Below, in pieces: positions 1 through 21,802 of a DNA stretch of 64,000 nucleotides. The stretch lies in the NCBI GenBank assembly GCA_963693365.1, contig CAVNZM010000005.1:7874001-7938000 (forward strand), in the 5' to 3' direction. The position numbers and the translations under genes are program-made. The stretch is from Amoebidium appalachense. Its lineage: Eukaryota; Ichthyosporea. Below the pieces are notes generated by a model. That model was not told the origin of the DNA. It saw only the letters and a program-made list of their open reading frames with translations, and did not search any database. Position 1 is the first letter of the stretch, and each line of letters opens with the position of its first letter.

Positions 1-411
1 CCGCAGGACCTCTTTCACCCCAACCCAGCCCCGCCATACAAGTACGTGTGGCTGAAGGCTAACGGCACTTTGCCAGCCGATCTGACGATGCACAAGTATC
101 TGTTTACTTATGCGTCCGATTTCCAGTTCCTGTCCACTGCCCTGAAGCCCCACGGGGCCACATACTGGAGCAATCCCCAACTTCAGATCGCAAGTCTCGA
201 TCACGCCGTGTGGTTCCACCGGCCGTTTGCCTTTGATGATTGGTTGCTGTATGCTATGGAGAGCCCAAGCAGTGCGGGGCACAGGGGCTATGTGAGGGGG
301 CTGGTGTATGCGAGGGACGGCACCCTGGTGGCTTCTACGTCACAGGAGGGCATGATCAGGCTGGGCAAGGAGGACCCTAAGAGGGCTAAGGCCGTGCAGG
401 CTGCAGAGTAG
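1..411 (+). CDS. acyl-CoA thioesterase II (TesB/ACOT8 family), 3' part
   Basis: This is the C-terminal 136 residues of an acyl-CoA thioesterase II, read in frame 1 from the window edge to a TAG at 409-411. The 5' part lies outside the window. The enzyme hydrolyses acyl-CoA to free fatty acid and CoA, in peroxisomes or mitochondria in eukaryotes. The second hot-dog domain is plain: the block IASLDHAVWFHRPF carries the conserved Asp, followed by DDWLLYAMESPSSAG and DGTLVASTSQEG with the conserved Gln. Ser in ESPSSAG matches the ACOT8-type residue rather than the Thr of bacterial TesB. The last residues, RAKAVQAAE, are not an SKL-type peroxisomal signal. Whether this stretch is one exon or the last of several cannot be seen. 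The family call is firm; location and substrate are inference. Confidence 0.9.
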   Translation, partial: PQDLFHPNPAPPYKYVWLKANGTLPADLTMHKYLFTYASDFQFLSTALKPHGATYWSNPQLQIASLDHAVWFHRPFAFDDWLLYAMESPSSAGHRGYVRGLVYARDGTLVASTSQEGMIRLGKEDPKRAKAVQAAE

Positions 412-1639
412 GCATGGGTGGTGTTCAGGTAACTCTTGTTCTAATTTATATGTTTATATTTCATTTTCGAAAGTTTATTTTCTTGCTTGCATTGATTTTT
501 GTGTGTGCCGCGCAGCGCGGGGGGAGGGGGTGGGGTGGGAAGGGGGGGGGGGAGGGGGGGGGGGGGGGGGGGGATGCTGCAGTATAGGTGGATGTGATTG
601 TTGGAGGCTGAGCAGTTGGGTATGGATGGGGAGGGACTTGATTGGTGGGTTGGGGCGCAGGGGTCTGTGTGCTGCACATGCATGATGATTGGGTCTGATG
701 GGGTAGGGTTGGCGATGCTTCATGCAGTTGGGCGCAGGAGTGGTGTGTGGATCATGGGTGGTGGTGTGTGCTGATATTAGATGCATGTATGGGCCACACA
801 CTGCATGCTAACATGCACCGGTCTGCACGCGAGTGTTTCTTGAAGTTGAGGGCACGTGGTGCCATGTGTTTTCCCCTCATTTGTTTTTCCTGCACCGTCT
901 GAATTCGAAGTTTCTTAATGATTTTCGAATCTCCAAGCAAATATACTTATATTAGCGCTAAATGAAAGTAGACGTAGGCTGGCCTGTGGCCCAGCATGAC
1001 TGGTGGTCGTATTCCATTGGTCATTAAAAGCAGAATTCTTTACACAATGTTATGTCACTGCCATGGAGGAAGTAGGGGGTGTGATGCAGCCATAGAGGTA
1101 GCCTATGTGGGCCAAACAGCACGTTGCGGTGGTATGCTGGCGGTGTTGTGCATGCTGGGTGCACGTGTAGGTGCCCATATGCGGCATGTGTGGGTAACAG
1201 TGACGCCGTGAGGCACAGCTCCAGGCTGCAAACATTTGCACTCAGTGGTACACCATCAACAACATCTTTTTATAGTGTGGTGCATCTAATATGGGGCACC
1301 TGGCCCACCTCATGTATTTATAGCCCATAGTGTATGGGCCGAAGGCTATCTTTAGGATGGCACCTACCTTGCCAGCTGCCTGTTCATACGATAATCTACA
1401 ATACATTCGGACACTAATGGATCTGCTGAGTGCGCTATTCATTCAGGAAATGTTCGTTTGTTTGTCCACGTAAAATGCATACGCTGCTATGCTCTTGCTG
1501 TTTTCGTGCTTCTCCGGTGTACAGTTCGTATATGTATGTCTACACGCACATGGATATGTGTGTGTGTGTGGGTTGTGTATGTGTGTGTGTGGGTTGTGTG
1601 TGTGTGTGGGTTGTGTATGTGTGTGTGTGTGTGTGTGGG

Positions 1640-1689
<50 letters not shown>

Positions 1690-2119
1690 TGTGTATACGT
1701 GTGTGGGTTGTGTGTGTGTGTGGGCTGTGTATGTGTGTGTGTGTGTGGGTTGTGTATACGTGTGTGTGTGTGTGGGTTGTGTATGTGTGTGTGTGTGTGT
1801 GGGTTGTGTATGCGTGTGTGTGTGTGTGGGTTGTGTATACGTGTGTGTGTGTGTGGGTTGTGTGTGTGTGTGTGTGTGTGTGTGGGTTGTGTATGCGTGT
1901 GTGTGTGTGTGGGTTGTGTATACGTGTGTGTGTGTGTGGGTTGTGTGTGTGTGTGTGTGTGGGTTGTGTATGCGTGTGTGTGTGTGTGGGTTGTGTATGC
2001 GTGCGCGTGTGTGGGTTGTGTGTACATGTGCCTGTGTAAAGTTATCCCTCCAAACACACCACCGCCACAATTGCCAAGCATTATGCCTTATCCAATAATA
2101 GACATAAAACCCTTCGATG
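412..2119. other. intergenic, convergent 3' ends
   Basis: No gene is supported here between two genes that face each other. It holds a broken G-run at about 530-573 and a GT-based minisatellite at 1557-2036, listed separately. The long open frames in this stretch are only Cys-Val/His-Thr translations of the repeat. Confidence 0.7.
1557..2036. repeat. GT-rich minisatellite
   Basis: About 480 bp of (GT)n is interrupted at roughly 30-bp spacing by GGGTTGTGTATGCGTG or GGGTTGTGTATACGTG, so a higher-order repeat sits on top of the dinucleotide. Confidence 0.9.
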
Positions 2120-8489
<6,370 letters not shown>

Positions 8490-9130
8490 GGCCCTGTTTA
8501 TGTCTAACTTCACTGCAGAGGCCACGCTATTTACGGCTCATTCGAAAGAAGGGCAGTTTAAGGGTCTATGGTTGCTCGCCCGTGCGTGTGTGTTTGAGTG
8601 TTCTTGCCCTCCGCTGGCCCGTTATGTTGTGCGTGTCAACTGCTCCTATATGTGCCGTGTGTGCTTGCTTGCAACATGTGGGCCCGGGCGAGTGTGGTGC
8701 AACCTCAGTACTAGTACTAGTAAAGTCGGTGTTTCATAATGCTTGTTTTTGGGCTATCGTGCCGAGATCTCGATAGCTACGGCCCTCTCGTCGTCTGCTT
8801 TGTGGCCTGTGTGTGTTCACAGCAGCACGTATACAGGTCACGGGCTAGGCACACCGCACAGGCATGGTGCGAAGCACTTGCGTCCGAAGTACCACAAAGA
8901 CCCCTGAAGCGGCACTGTGCCTGTGTCATGAGCAGCAATACCATTATTATTTTCGAATTCGGCTGTGTCACGTCGGGGGCACCAATAGTCTGGGCAAGCA
9001 AGCCTCCGGGACCCACGGTGTTCAGCTGCAACTCAGGGGGACTGTGCCTCGAATGCTATAATGCGCTTCACAGCACACATAAATGGGAGGCATTGGTCGT
9101 TTTTTTTTTCGTTTTTTTTTGTGCGCGTGC

Positions 9131-9202
<72 letters not shown>

Positions 9203-9227
9203 ACCATTCGTGTGTTGAGAGGGGAGG

Positions 9228-9320
9228 GGGTTTGAATGCGTCAAAAAGTACGAAGTACACAAGAACAAACGGATAACACGATGCAGAATGCAAGCCATAC
9301 ATAAAGAGTATGCATTATGA
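9228..9320 (+). repeat. G-run-anchored repeat, diverged partial copy
   Basis: It starts right after a G-run with TTTGAATGCG, then has AAGTACGAAGTAC and a GTATGCAT segment, matching the order of the better copies at 9430 and 9866. Shorter and more diverged. Confidence 0.6.
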
Positions 9321-9429
9321 GAGGGGAGGGGGGGGAGAATAGGGGGGGAAGGGGGGGGAAGGGAGAGAGAGGGTTATGACACCTTCTGCTCAAAGGGGTG
9401 GGATGAGGGGGCCAAAGGGGGGGGGGGGG

Positions 9430-9605
9430 TTTGAATGTGGAACACGGTACGAAGTACGCATACACGAAGGACACATGCACAGGCAAACATTCAAGTATGC
9501 AACATCAGCCATGCGCACAGTATGCGTCATAAGCAGAGCCCATCCTCAGGGAGGGCCCAAGTCATCAATTGCGTCTGAGTTTCGACCCCTTAGCCCGCGT
9601 ATATA
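9430..9605 (+). repeat. G-run-anchored repeat, copy A
   Basis: It begins at a G-run with TTTGAATGTGGAACACGG, followed by TACGAAGTACGCATAC, AACATTCAAGTATGCAACAT, AGCAGAGCCCATCC and TCATCAATTGCGTCTGAG, and ends near GCGTATAT. It is nearly identical to the copies at 9866 and 36341. No coding capacity is evident. Confidence 0.92.
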
Positions 9606-9865
9606 CGACTCTCCAACTCAGACAGCAGCATCAACTGAACTTGGGAGGGTCAACCCGTCTTGATCAAAGACGAGCAGGGTTGCTTGTGCATGCAAGGTGA
9701 GCAAAACGGTGCAAGGTGAGCAAAACGGTGAAGATGTGTGTGCATACTAAGCACATGCACGATACAGAGCACGACACAGAGCAACCATGCCCGGTTGCAT
9801 GGAAGTAAAGCGGTCTCCACACAGTGATCTGTCCTGAAGGGACACCTCTGAAAGAAGACTGGGGG

Positions 9866-10036
9866 GGTTTGAATGTGGAACACGGTACGAAGTACGCATA
9901 CACGAAGGACACATGCAAAGGCAAACATTCAAGTATGCAACATGCGCACAGCATGCTTCATAAGCAGAGCCCATCCCCCAGGGAGGGCCCAAGTCATCAA
10001 TTGCGTCTGAGTTTCGACCCCTTAGCCAGCGTATAT
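9866..10036 (+). repeat. G-run-anchored repeat, copy B
   Basis: Near-identical to copy A over its whole length, again directly after a G-run and in the same orientation. It lacks the few bases CATCAGC present in copy A and ends in the same GCGTATAT. Confidence 0.92.
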
Positions 10037-10500
10037 GGGGGGAGGGGGGGGGGGGGGAGACTGCACGTCGGGCCGTGACATGAACAACGGATCTTCGCAC
10101 TGCCATTTATTGAACAACGGATCTTCGCACTGCCATTTATTGTTCATCGTTATTCATTTTGTTTATCTTGTACCGGCCTTCGCATGATTGTTGGGTGGCC
10201 CGTAATGCGCCTTTAGACCCACCAGGCTTGACACTACAGCACACCCGACATCCCTTTCATACCTTTAACCTTGCAGGGTACTAAACACCTTCCCCAGTCA
10301 AATAAAGAGTACGTAGGTTCACTTCTACTGGCACGATTTTACATATTAGCGTCGGTCAACTACGGTTATGCTGCTACATATTATGTGTGGCTTATTACGC
10401 TATCTACAGGCTTCGTTATTGAACGAGCTTTTGAGTAGCACACTCGCGATTATCAACTATACCTTCGCACTTGTTTCCCAATCCTACACACACAGTCTAT

Positions 10501-11940
<1,440 letters not shown>

Positions 11941-12034
11941 CTATAAAAAGGGGAGGGTGAAGGAAGCGAGTTGCAGGACACACCGGGTGGGTTCCGTGTG
12001 CCAAGTGCTGTTGTTTGGCGCCAAATGACGCGAG

Positions 12035-12042
12035 TTTTTATA
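12035..12042 (-). promoter_or_regulatory. TATA box of the cysteine protease gene
   Basis: The minus strand reads GCTATAAAAACTCG about 115 bp upstream of the protease ATG, in the correct orientation. Position and match to the consensus are the only evidence. Confidence 0.5.
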
Positions 12043-13937
12043 GCATCGCTGTTTTGTGGAACCTGATACGATTGGTGCTTGATTGATTGTGTCGTATGCG
12101 GTAGACAGAGGTCATGACGAAACAATTTAAAACAAATCTTATAATTTAAAAAAGTATTATACAATTAAACAGAGGTTGTGGTTAGTATCTTGCACCACAA
12201 TTCAATAATCTTTGCTTTTTGCTTTTCACCGAAAGAAAAGGCATTCTGGAATTTGCCCCATGCCCATTGCTACGGCGGCTCATATCATAAAACTTGCAAG
12301 CTGCAACTGTTTGCAGAAAGAACGACGAATGAATAGTAGCTAAAGCTTGGAAAAACAATATTTTTTGTTTGTTCTTGTGTTTTCCTGTGCGAAAATGATT
12401 TATATCTCAACCATTATTGATCATAGTCATTCATTGCAAAGATAGATGGTGGCATCATGGTGCCTTATCTGCAATTCTGCGCTGATATGATTGGCTATGA
12501 CGGCATCACCAGCAAATAACTCGTATCATCATGAGGTCGGGCTGTATCTGAGTCAAGCAGTGAGCTGTGCAGACGAATAATAATCAAAAATACATCAAAA
12601 ACTCTTTTTCTCGCCTTTACTGGCAGCCCAAGCCGTATTACTTGTACGACATATGACTATGCGATGTCTTTTTATTCGCTTCTCAAGTTACGCTTTCAAC
12701 TCGAAGTAGCCTGGCTCGCACTTAGAGCGCGAAGCAACCATTTGATTGGGCTCCTGGGTCACACCTGTGCTTCCAGTCCCTCTCATTGGTTGAATAGAGG
12801 GCCTGGCTCACTGCACTGGTAGCCTAGCCTCGAGCTCTCCTTTCTTTTTTCTTTCGAACACTCAGTAGGCTACAGGCTAAATCTGAAGCACATGCATACC
12901 CATGCAAGTGCATGTGCTCATGCCCACAGGCTGGTAGAATCCGAAACACAAACACGTGCACACAACCCTACCCACCACCCCTCGAGGCTCCCTACGTGAT
13001 GTTTGGTGCTGGCATCGATGGCTTACCATGCTTCAGTCATTATATACACAAGGCCTGGGAGGTTGCCTGTTATAATAAAGGTGCAGTCTGTGGGATTTGC
13101 CCCAGCCCACCTTCCCCCTTCCGACCGCCCTTCCCCCTCCTTTCTCTCTCTTTCTCTTTTCCCCCCTCCCTCCCTCCCCCCCCCCCCCCCCCCCCATCAA
13201 TCCCCTCAATCCCCGCCTCTTTCTGCCCCTCCCTCCGCCTAATGCAGGATGCTTCATGCTCCGCCGGCCCCAAGGCCCCTCTCCCCCTTCCCCCCTTGCC
13301 CATTAATAAAGTTGTATTCGGGCCTATGCCTTCCCCATTTTTATCCCCTCAACTGTAACCCCCATCATCTCCTAATTTGCATGAACGTACAAGAAACATT
13401 CAAAAGCCTTAGGCTTACATAGCATATGATATTATGGACATTGCTCATATAACATAACAACATAGACCCCCCTCTCCCCCCCCTCCCTCCCGTACCTTGA
13501 CTTTAGGCGGAGATTACTCAGTCCGATGGTCCCCTCTCCTCCCTCCCACAGAATAGTTAAAAGATTCAGCATTGGATTAACACACCCAAGCACCACACAC
13601 AGCCCCCCCCCCCCCCCCCCCCCTCCCCCCCCCCCTCCCCCCCCCCCCCCCCCCTTCCTTCGAATTCTCCAATCCTCCCCCTTCCCCTCCCTCTGCCCTC
13701 CTTCCCTCCCCCCTCCCCCCTAAATCCAACATACGCGCGCACACATACACGGGTGCACGAGCGCGCGCGCGCCGAAACACACACAAAAACACACACACAT
13801 CGGGGCACGTTCGAACGAGTGTGCGTATCATGATTCTGTATCAAAGTAATACGTGGATAATACTATCCTATATCCTCCCCCCCACCCCTCGGGCCCCTTT
13901 CCCTGCCCCCCCCCCCCCCCCCCCTAGGCCTCCCCCC

Positions 13938-13978
<41 letters not shown>

Positions 13979-14068
13979 CCACACACACAGATGTCAACAG
14001 ACACCCCCACTCCGTCCTTGGGTGCGCTCACACACACACACGCACCAGCCCCAACATCCACCATGATC

Positions 14069-14331
14069 CACCACCCACCTACCCCTCCCGCCTTCCAACT
14101 TGATCTACAGAAACAGCTCTCTGCGCATGCAGGAATTAAAGGGGGGGCCGGTAAAGAAAAAGAAAAAAATAATAAATAAAAAACCCCGAAATAAATGTTC
14201 CACCACCCGCCTACCCCTCCCGCCTTCCAACTTGATCTACAGAAACAGCTCTCTGCGCATGCAGGAATTAAAGGGGGGGCCGGTAAAGAAAAAGAAAAAT
14301 AATAGTAAATAAAAAACCCCGAAATATATGT
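14069..14331. repeat. tandem duplication, 130-bp unit
   Basis: Two nearly identical units each contain CTTGATCTACAGAAACAGCT, CGCATGCAGGAATTAAAG, a G7 run, GGTAAAGAAAAAG and an A-rich end with AAAACCCCGAAATA. They differ by a few substitutions and small indels. Confidence 0.9.
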
Positions 14332-14899
14332 TCTCACACTTTATCTTGCCGAGCCTCAAGATTCGTTTTGCCAGCAGAGTCTAGGATTTAGGAGTATTCG
14401 TGGGATATGATGGGCCACTCTCAGAACAATTATTCTGGGGCTCATCCCGACTGTGTAACGTACAGTTTTCGCCCAGACTTTTCTGAAATACTACCGTCAC
14501 GGACCTGTGGAACAACTTGCCAGCTAGCAGCGATGAAGCACACCTGACATGCGTTCTGTAAATAGTTGAGTTGGGGGTGTGTGTGTGTTTGGGGGGGGGG
14601 GGGGGGGGGGGGAGGAATTCGAAAATTTGTGTTGATCCCCCTTGCAGTCAACCTACGTATGTTTCCTTCTCGTGTACGAACTGAATCAAAGCTATAAGAA
14701 AAACAAGTACGTAGCACCGTTAACCATCTAAATTTGATGGGAAAACACCCACGCACGCCTGCAATAGATTTCGCACGTCAACTTTGACCGGGATAACGTG
14801 CAACCCCTCAAATTCTCCGGGCTGGTGCCGTGGAATTCAGAAAGGGTCACCTTAGACATGCACCCGGGATCCAGGGAGATAGGGTCGGTTAGTGAGGGA

Positions 14900-14955
<56 letters not shown>

Positions 14956-15054
14956 CGCGCGCACGCGCGTGCGTGCGTGGGTCTGTGCGTGTGTGCGTCT
15001 TACACCGCCGATGTAGGTGGGATCCGGAATCTTCCATGGAGAGCCGGAAGTGTA

Positions 15055-15142
<88 letters not shown>

Positions 15143-15713
15143 AAGGTGTGTGCGTGTGTTTGTCTGTGTGCTCGTCTGTGATATCGGAGATGCACATGCA
15201 AAAATCAAGCACGGAGAACCAGATCTCAAGGTATCACTGTGTATTAATATTTGCGTCAGTACGTGCCTGGACTGTTTTGCAAACATGCGTGCACCTCTTT
15301 TGCTGAGCTGATAGCAGCAGAGCTGGTGTGCTGTCCTTGTGGTGCTGCTGGTTGCATCTGTAATCACACCTCGCATGTGTTGCAATAGATGTGCAAATCT
15401 TACGTGGGGAAAGAGATCTCGAGTTGTCACTGTGTGTGTCTGTGTGGGTGGGTAGGGTTTCAATTTTTTTTTATTTTTTTTTGTGTGTGTGTGTGTGTGT
15501 GTGTGTCCGGGGGGGGGGGGGGGGGGGGGTTACATTTTGTGTGCTTGTGGGTTTGGTACGGTGTGCGTGTGTGTGTGTGCTGGTGTGGTTGTGACGTGTG
15601 TGTGTGTGTGTACATGGTTCGTGGGGTTCTTGAGTTGCTGGTGATGACGTTAGAAGCTGTGTGGCTGGGGGTGCTGGGGCTGAGTATGGAGGCTGCGACG
15701 AGGAAAAATGCGC

Positions 15714-15747
<34 letters not shown>

Positions 15748-16083
15748 CTCCTGCTCTCCCGTAAGGGGAAGAGAGACAGAGAGATTCCCAGAGAGTTACA
15801 TATTCCAACTTACATAGAGTTGTATTCCATCTAACATCTTCCGGATTTTTGCATGATCAGCTATCAGAAGCTTGCAGGGTAGATGAAGTACGAAAACACA
15901 CGGATGGCTTTGAGCCACACCTGTCTAATAACAACACACGTGCAATAAAGGCGTAAATAATGTTACATACAGATCAGTGCTGAGTTCAAGAGGCAGTAAT
16001 TACCGAATAAAAGAATAAAATTATGAATGGAAGGGATTATCGTACATATTGTGGAAGCAAACTTCCGTGTTGGCATCCCTACA

Positions 16084-16317
16084 GCTCGTATCCAATGATG
16101 TGCAGTGGCTAAAGCTTGTATCCAATTATGTGCAGTGGTTAAAGCTTGTATCCAATCATGTGCAGTGGTTAAAGCTTGTATCCAATCATGTGTATTGGTT
16201 AAAGCTTGTATCCAATCATGTGCAGTGGCTAAAGCTTGTATCCAATCATGTGCAGTGGTTAAAGCTTGTATCCAATCATGTGCAGTGGTTAAGGCTTGTA
16301 TCCACCATGCGCAGTGG

Positions 16318-16345
<28 letters not shown>
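16084..16345. repeat. 30-bp minisatellite built from a gene's stop-codon region
   Basis: About nine units of 30 bp (core TTGTATCCAATCATGTGCAG) run up to and into the last exon of the adenosine-specific kinase-like gene. On the minus strand each unit reads ATGATTGGATACAAGCTTTA, which repeats the codons for the C-terminal MIGYKL and the stop. Confidence 0.95.
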
Positions 16346-18373
<2,028 letters not shown>

Positions 18374-18437
18374 GATGGTAGGAAAGAGCTGCAAGAGTGT
18401 TACAGACTGTCAGTGCCCGGTGGTTGAATGGTCTTTG

Positions 18438-18743
18438 TGTCGAACAGGATAGCCATCCGGTATGCCCTGCGTTAGCGTAGCACTAGTGATCGGGAATATT
18501 CGAGATATTCGGGATAAACTGGTGGATAGGTTCACGATAGATCAGGATAGATCTAGAAGAGTCTAGAAGATTCTATTGGAGTGTTTTGATTGGTAGCGAC
18601 TAGATCCATAGCGGCGGGTAGACCAATCGGGAATAGTATGTAACATTCCAGTTAGCCAGACCACAAGTATATAAAGGTCCCGGCAGGCCAGTCAATGTAA
18701 GTCAGCAAATAATAAAGTCTCACAGAGAAACCTCTAAGTTACA
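18438..18743 (+). mobile_element. solo LTR (306 bp) with 5-bp target duplication
   Basis: The element starts TGTCGAACAGG and ends CTAAGTTACA, giving the TGT...ACA termini of an LTR. It is flanked by a direct repeat CTTTG (18433-18437 and 18744-18748). Inside are, in order, a TATA box (AGTATATAAAGG, about 18666) and a poly-A signal (AATAAAG, about 18709), the layout of a U3-R-U5 LTR transcribed on the plus strand. No internal retrotransposon sequence is beside it, so it is a solo LTR left by recombination. Superfamily cannot be told. Confidence 0.85.
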
Positions 18744-18748
18744 CTTTG

Positions 18749-18905
18749 ACTTGTATGATGCTTAACAAGCCTCTAAATGCGTGAGTTTTAGAATCTGTGC
18801 ACTGCGTGCTGCATGCTTGCAAGCATCGTGCAGTAATGCTTGTGTGTCCGTGCGTGTCCGTGTGCGTGTGTGCATGTGTGTCTTTTTTTCCGTGTGTGTG
18901 TGTGT

Positions 18906-18991
<86 letters not shown>

Positions 18992-21028
18992 AGTATGTGT
19001 GATTGTGTGTGCCTATTGTTGCCTGTGTAAACGTGTGGTTGTACGCCTACGTTCCCGAGTTGTAAAAATTGTGCGCGTGTGAGTGTAATATGCGTGATGG
19101 TAAAGTTTGTGTGTGTTCTTATCTGTGTGTCTCTTCTTAGACTAAGGTGCCTGTGTGGATCCCTGCCAGTGCACGTCTGCGTGCGCATGTGCCTGCCTGT
19201 GCAGGTATTATGTGTATGCCATTGAATATATATCCATTGAAGTGTCCAAATTAAAAAGGTGTCCAGTATAATTAAATAGAAGAAGTTACTATGATGCGTG
19301 GAAAACACTGTGTTGGCAAAACCAGACTCCGCTAAGTAAGTGGTAATTTCTAAGGTGAGCAGGCTTGGTGGGAGCACCACTTTTTTGGTGACTGAGTTAT
19401 TATGCGTGCATAGTCGGGGCTGGTACACGTACCGTGGCACAGAGCCGTCTACTAGTGCGGGTGGCGGTTGGAACACGGAATATCCTAATATTAGCTGCTC
19501 TAAAGGCCACGGCACTGCAGGTAACGGTAGCTGCACGTAGCATGCTACAGAACTCCAAGGTGGTTGATAACCAAGCACCGCCTATATTTTCAATGCATGA
19601 ATTTGACGCTGTTTAGCACTTCTTAAGGTGTATGTAGTGGCCCCGGTACCATGCGTGAGTCGAGATAGAAGAGAGACACTGAAGTGTAAAAAAAGGAGCT
19701 GTGGGAAAAGAAAAGAAGGTAAAAAAAAAATGTTGTTGAACTGCATTTTGGCAGGTTGTTGCGGAGTTGCCTTAAAAGGCAAATGGCTCATGCGTTCCGC
19801 TAATCAGAGAGCTTCCTCGCACTTTACCAGTGCCCAGTTTGTAGGAAGAGGGAGTCTCTGAGGGACTGACTGTGAGGCTTTTCCGTCACGATCGAAGGTG
19901 GCCTCGGCGATTTTTTAAAACCTATGACTCTTTCAGTTTTGCCCTTGGCCTGCTTGTGAGCCAAATGCATGTGCAACAAACACGTGCTGTGGGGCAAGCT
20001 ATTAGGCAGCTCGAACACTCGTTCTGCTTCAAAGTCAGTGAATTTGTAGGCACATGTACACGCCTACGTGTCCATGTGCCAAGAATTCTCCGAATTCGAA
20101 CCTTGCACTGTGGAACCCGCATGCATGCGCGCAGTCATTGTTTTTTTTCTTCTTTTTGAAGTCGCCTCTCTTGCCAAAAGTTGAAAAACGTCTGGTATCA
20201 CCAGAAATGACCTATTGTCTCCTTACGACGCCCGGGCCTTCTTGCAAAATGCCTTGCTTCAACTTGCAAGCCCCCGGGCCCACGCGTGCCACGTCGATCG
20301 ATCGCGAGATCCATATGGCTCTCTCAAAACCAACGGAGGTACAGTAATAGATTACATATGCTTCATTTTTCAACACCACGCACTTTAAGAACTTTTTCTT
20401 TGCTAACGTAGCTACATATACACTGTAACAGAGTCCATCCGCCCCCCAAGTTCCCCCACCTGGCACCCGGGCCAGTGCCAAACACACCACCAGCCGCGCC
20501 TGCAACCTCTTGCACGCTGATTGGCCAAAATTTCTCGAAGGGTACTATGATTGGTAAGATCAACGTGCCTAACCTGGGGTAAAAAAAAAAAGGGGTGACT
20601 TTGCTCTAATACCAAAGGGTTGAACAGGGCATATAACAGAGTCGCTTACAAATATAAGTAAACGAAAAAGAACAAACCCAAAATACGAAAAACAAAAACA
20701 AATAGTATGTACTTGTAGCTTTTTGGGAAATACATTATTAAGCTTAAGGGGTATACAGGGAAGGTCAACAAGCACATAGCGCCATGCATGTGAGTTGCAT
20801 ACATTGATTTGCCGCGCTCTCAACAGAGGCTTTGTGCTTGGTCTGCGCAGCGCAGACAGCTGCACTGCAGCATGCTGTCTGTCAGCCTGCCTGCAGCTGA
20901 GCAGTGTTTACCTTCGTGTTCCCGCCGGGCTGCAGCACTTCACTTCGCCCGTGTGCTGGTTCTAGCACCCCCCCCCACACACACACTACCCATAGCCCGG
21001 TAGCTGCGAGACCACGGCGTGTGCAGGC
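18749..21028. other. intergenic
   Basis: No gene is supported between the LTR and the carrier-like gene. A (GT)n tract lies at about 18893-18990. The rest is non-repetitive sequence with short open frames that show no recognisable protein. Confidence 0.6.
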
Positions 21029-21802
21029 ATGGCTGGCGCGGAGGCCAGTGGCAGCACGGGGCGGCGGCTGGCCAACGACCTTGTCGCTGGGGCCGTGGCC
21101 GGGGCAGCAGTGACCCCGCTGGTGTCGGCCGTCGACAGGGCCCTGGCCGAGAATGCGTCGGGGCGCTGCCCGCTGTGGCAGTCGTTTGGCAACTCGCTGA
21201 GGTCCATGGTGCGCCACCCCATCCAGTTTGTGCGGTCGCCGCAGTTTGCGTGGATATGGCTTGTCTATGGTAGCACATATGTGGCCGTCAACTGGGCAGA
21301 GACCGTGTCCGTGGCGCAGGAGAGGGACCCCGCCTTTGCAAAGTGGGCCGCCAGCGTGGTGGCCAACACGAGCACGTGCATCGCAAAGGACCGCGCCTTT
21401 GCACGCCTCTACGCAGACAGCTCCAAGCCGCTGCCTGCACGTGTGCCCCTAGGCTCGTACGGTGCGTGGCTGTCACGTGATCTGCTTTCCATGGCGTTCT
21501 TCTTCACGCTGCCGCCCATCGTGGGCAAGCAGATAGCCACGGTCACGGGCAGCGAGCGCAGCGGCTACTATGCGGCGCAGATAGGGCTGCCGCTGGCACT
21601 ACAGACGGTGACCACGCCCATCCACCTGCTGGGCTACGACATATACAACAACCCGGGCCACGGCCTGCAGCTGCGCCTGCAGTTCATGGCCAAGGACTAC
21701 TGGAAGAACGTCAGCATCCGCATGCTCAGAATGGCCCCCCCCTGGAGCTTCGGCACCATCGGCAACAAGGAGATGAGGGCCGCACTCAACGCACGCCTGT
21801 GA
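21029..21802 (+). CDS. mitochondrial carrier-like membrane protein, uncharacterised
   Basis: A single-exon 257-aa protein from ATG 21029 to TGA 21802. The N-terminal stretch RRLANDLVAGAVAGAAVTPL and ENASG, the central IWLVYGSTYVAVNW, KDRAFARLY, VPLGSYGAWLSRDLLSMAFF and FTLPPIVGKQ recall a family of uncharacterised fungal and protist proteins distantly related to SLC25 carriers. Several hydrophobic segments (about residues 16-30, 72-90, 150-170, 185-205) fit a multi-pass inner-membrane protein, and late PIHLLGYDIYNNPG is family-like. The canonical PX(D/E)XX(K/R) carrier signatures are not clear, so transport activity is not shown. The high-GC, intronless form contrasts with its split neighbours. 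Coding status is strong; the family link rests on recalled similarity only. Confidence 0.72.
   Translation: MAGAEASGSTGRRLANDLVAGAVAGAAVTPLVSAVDRALAENASGRCPLWQSFGNSLRSMVRHPIQFVRSPQFAWIWLVYGSTYVAVNWAETVSVAQERDPAFAKWAASVVANTSTCIAKDRAFARLYADSSKPLPARVPLGSYGAWLSRDLLSMAFFFTLPPIVGKQIATVTGSERSGYYAAQIGLPLALQTVTTPIHLLGYDIYNNPGHGLQLRLQFMAKDYWKNVSIRMLRMAPPWSFGTIGNKEMRAALNARL

Larger units (their letters stand above)
8490..10500. other. intergenic with dispersed-repeat cluster
   Basis: No gene is supported. It contains a (GT)n tract at about 9131-9201, three copies of the G-run-anchored repeat (listed separately) and a 31-bp direct tandem duplication near 10080-10141 with the core AACAACGGATCTTCGCACTG. 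Confidence 0.65.

Noticed and set aside
10080-10141. AACAACGGATCT motif resembling the start of 5.8S rRNA
   Set aside because: Only about 12 nt match, within a 31-bp tandem duplication, and no further rRNA sequence follows.
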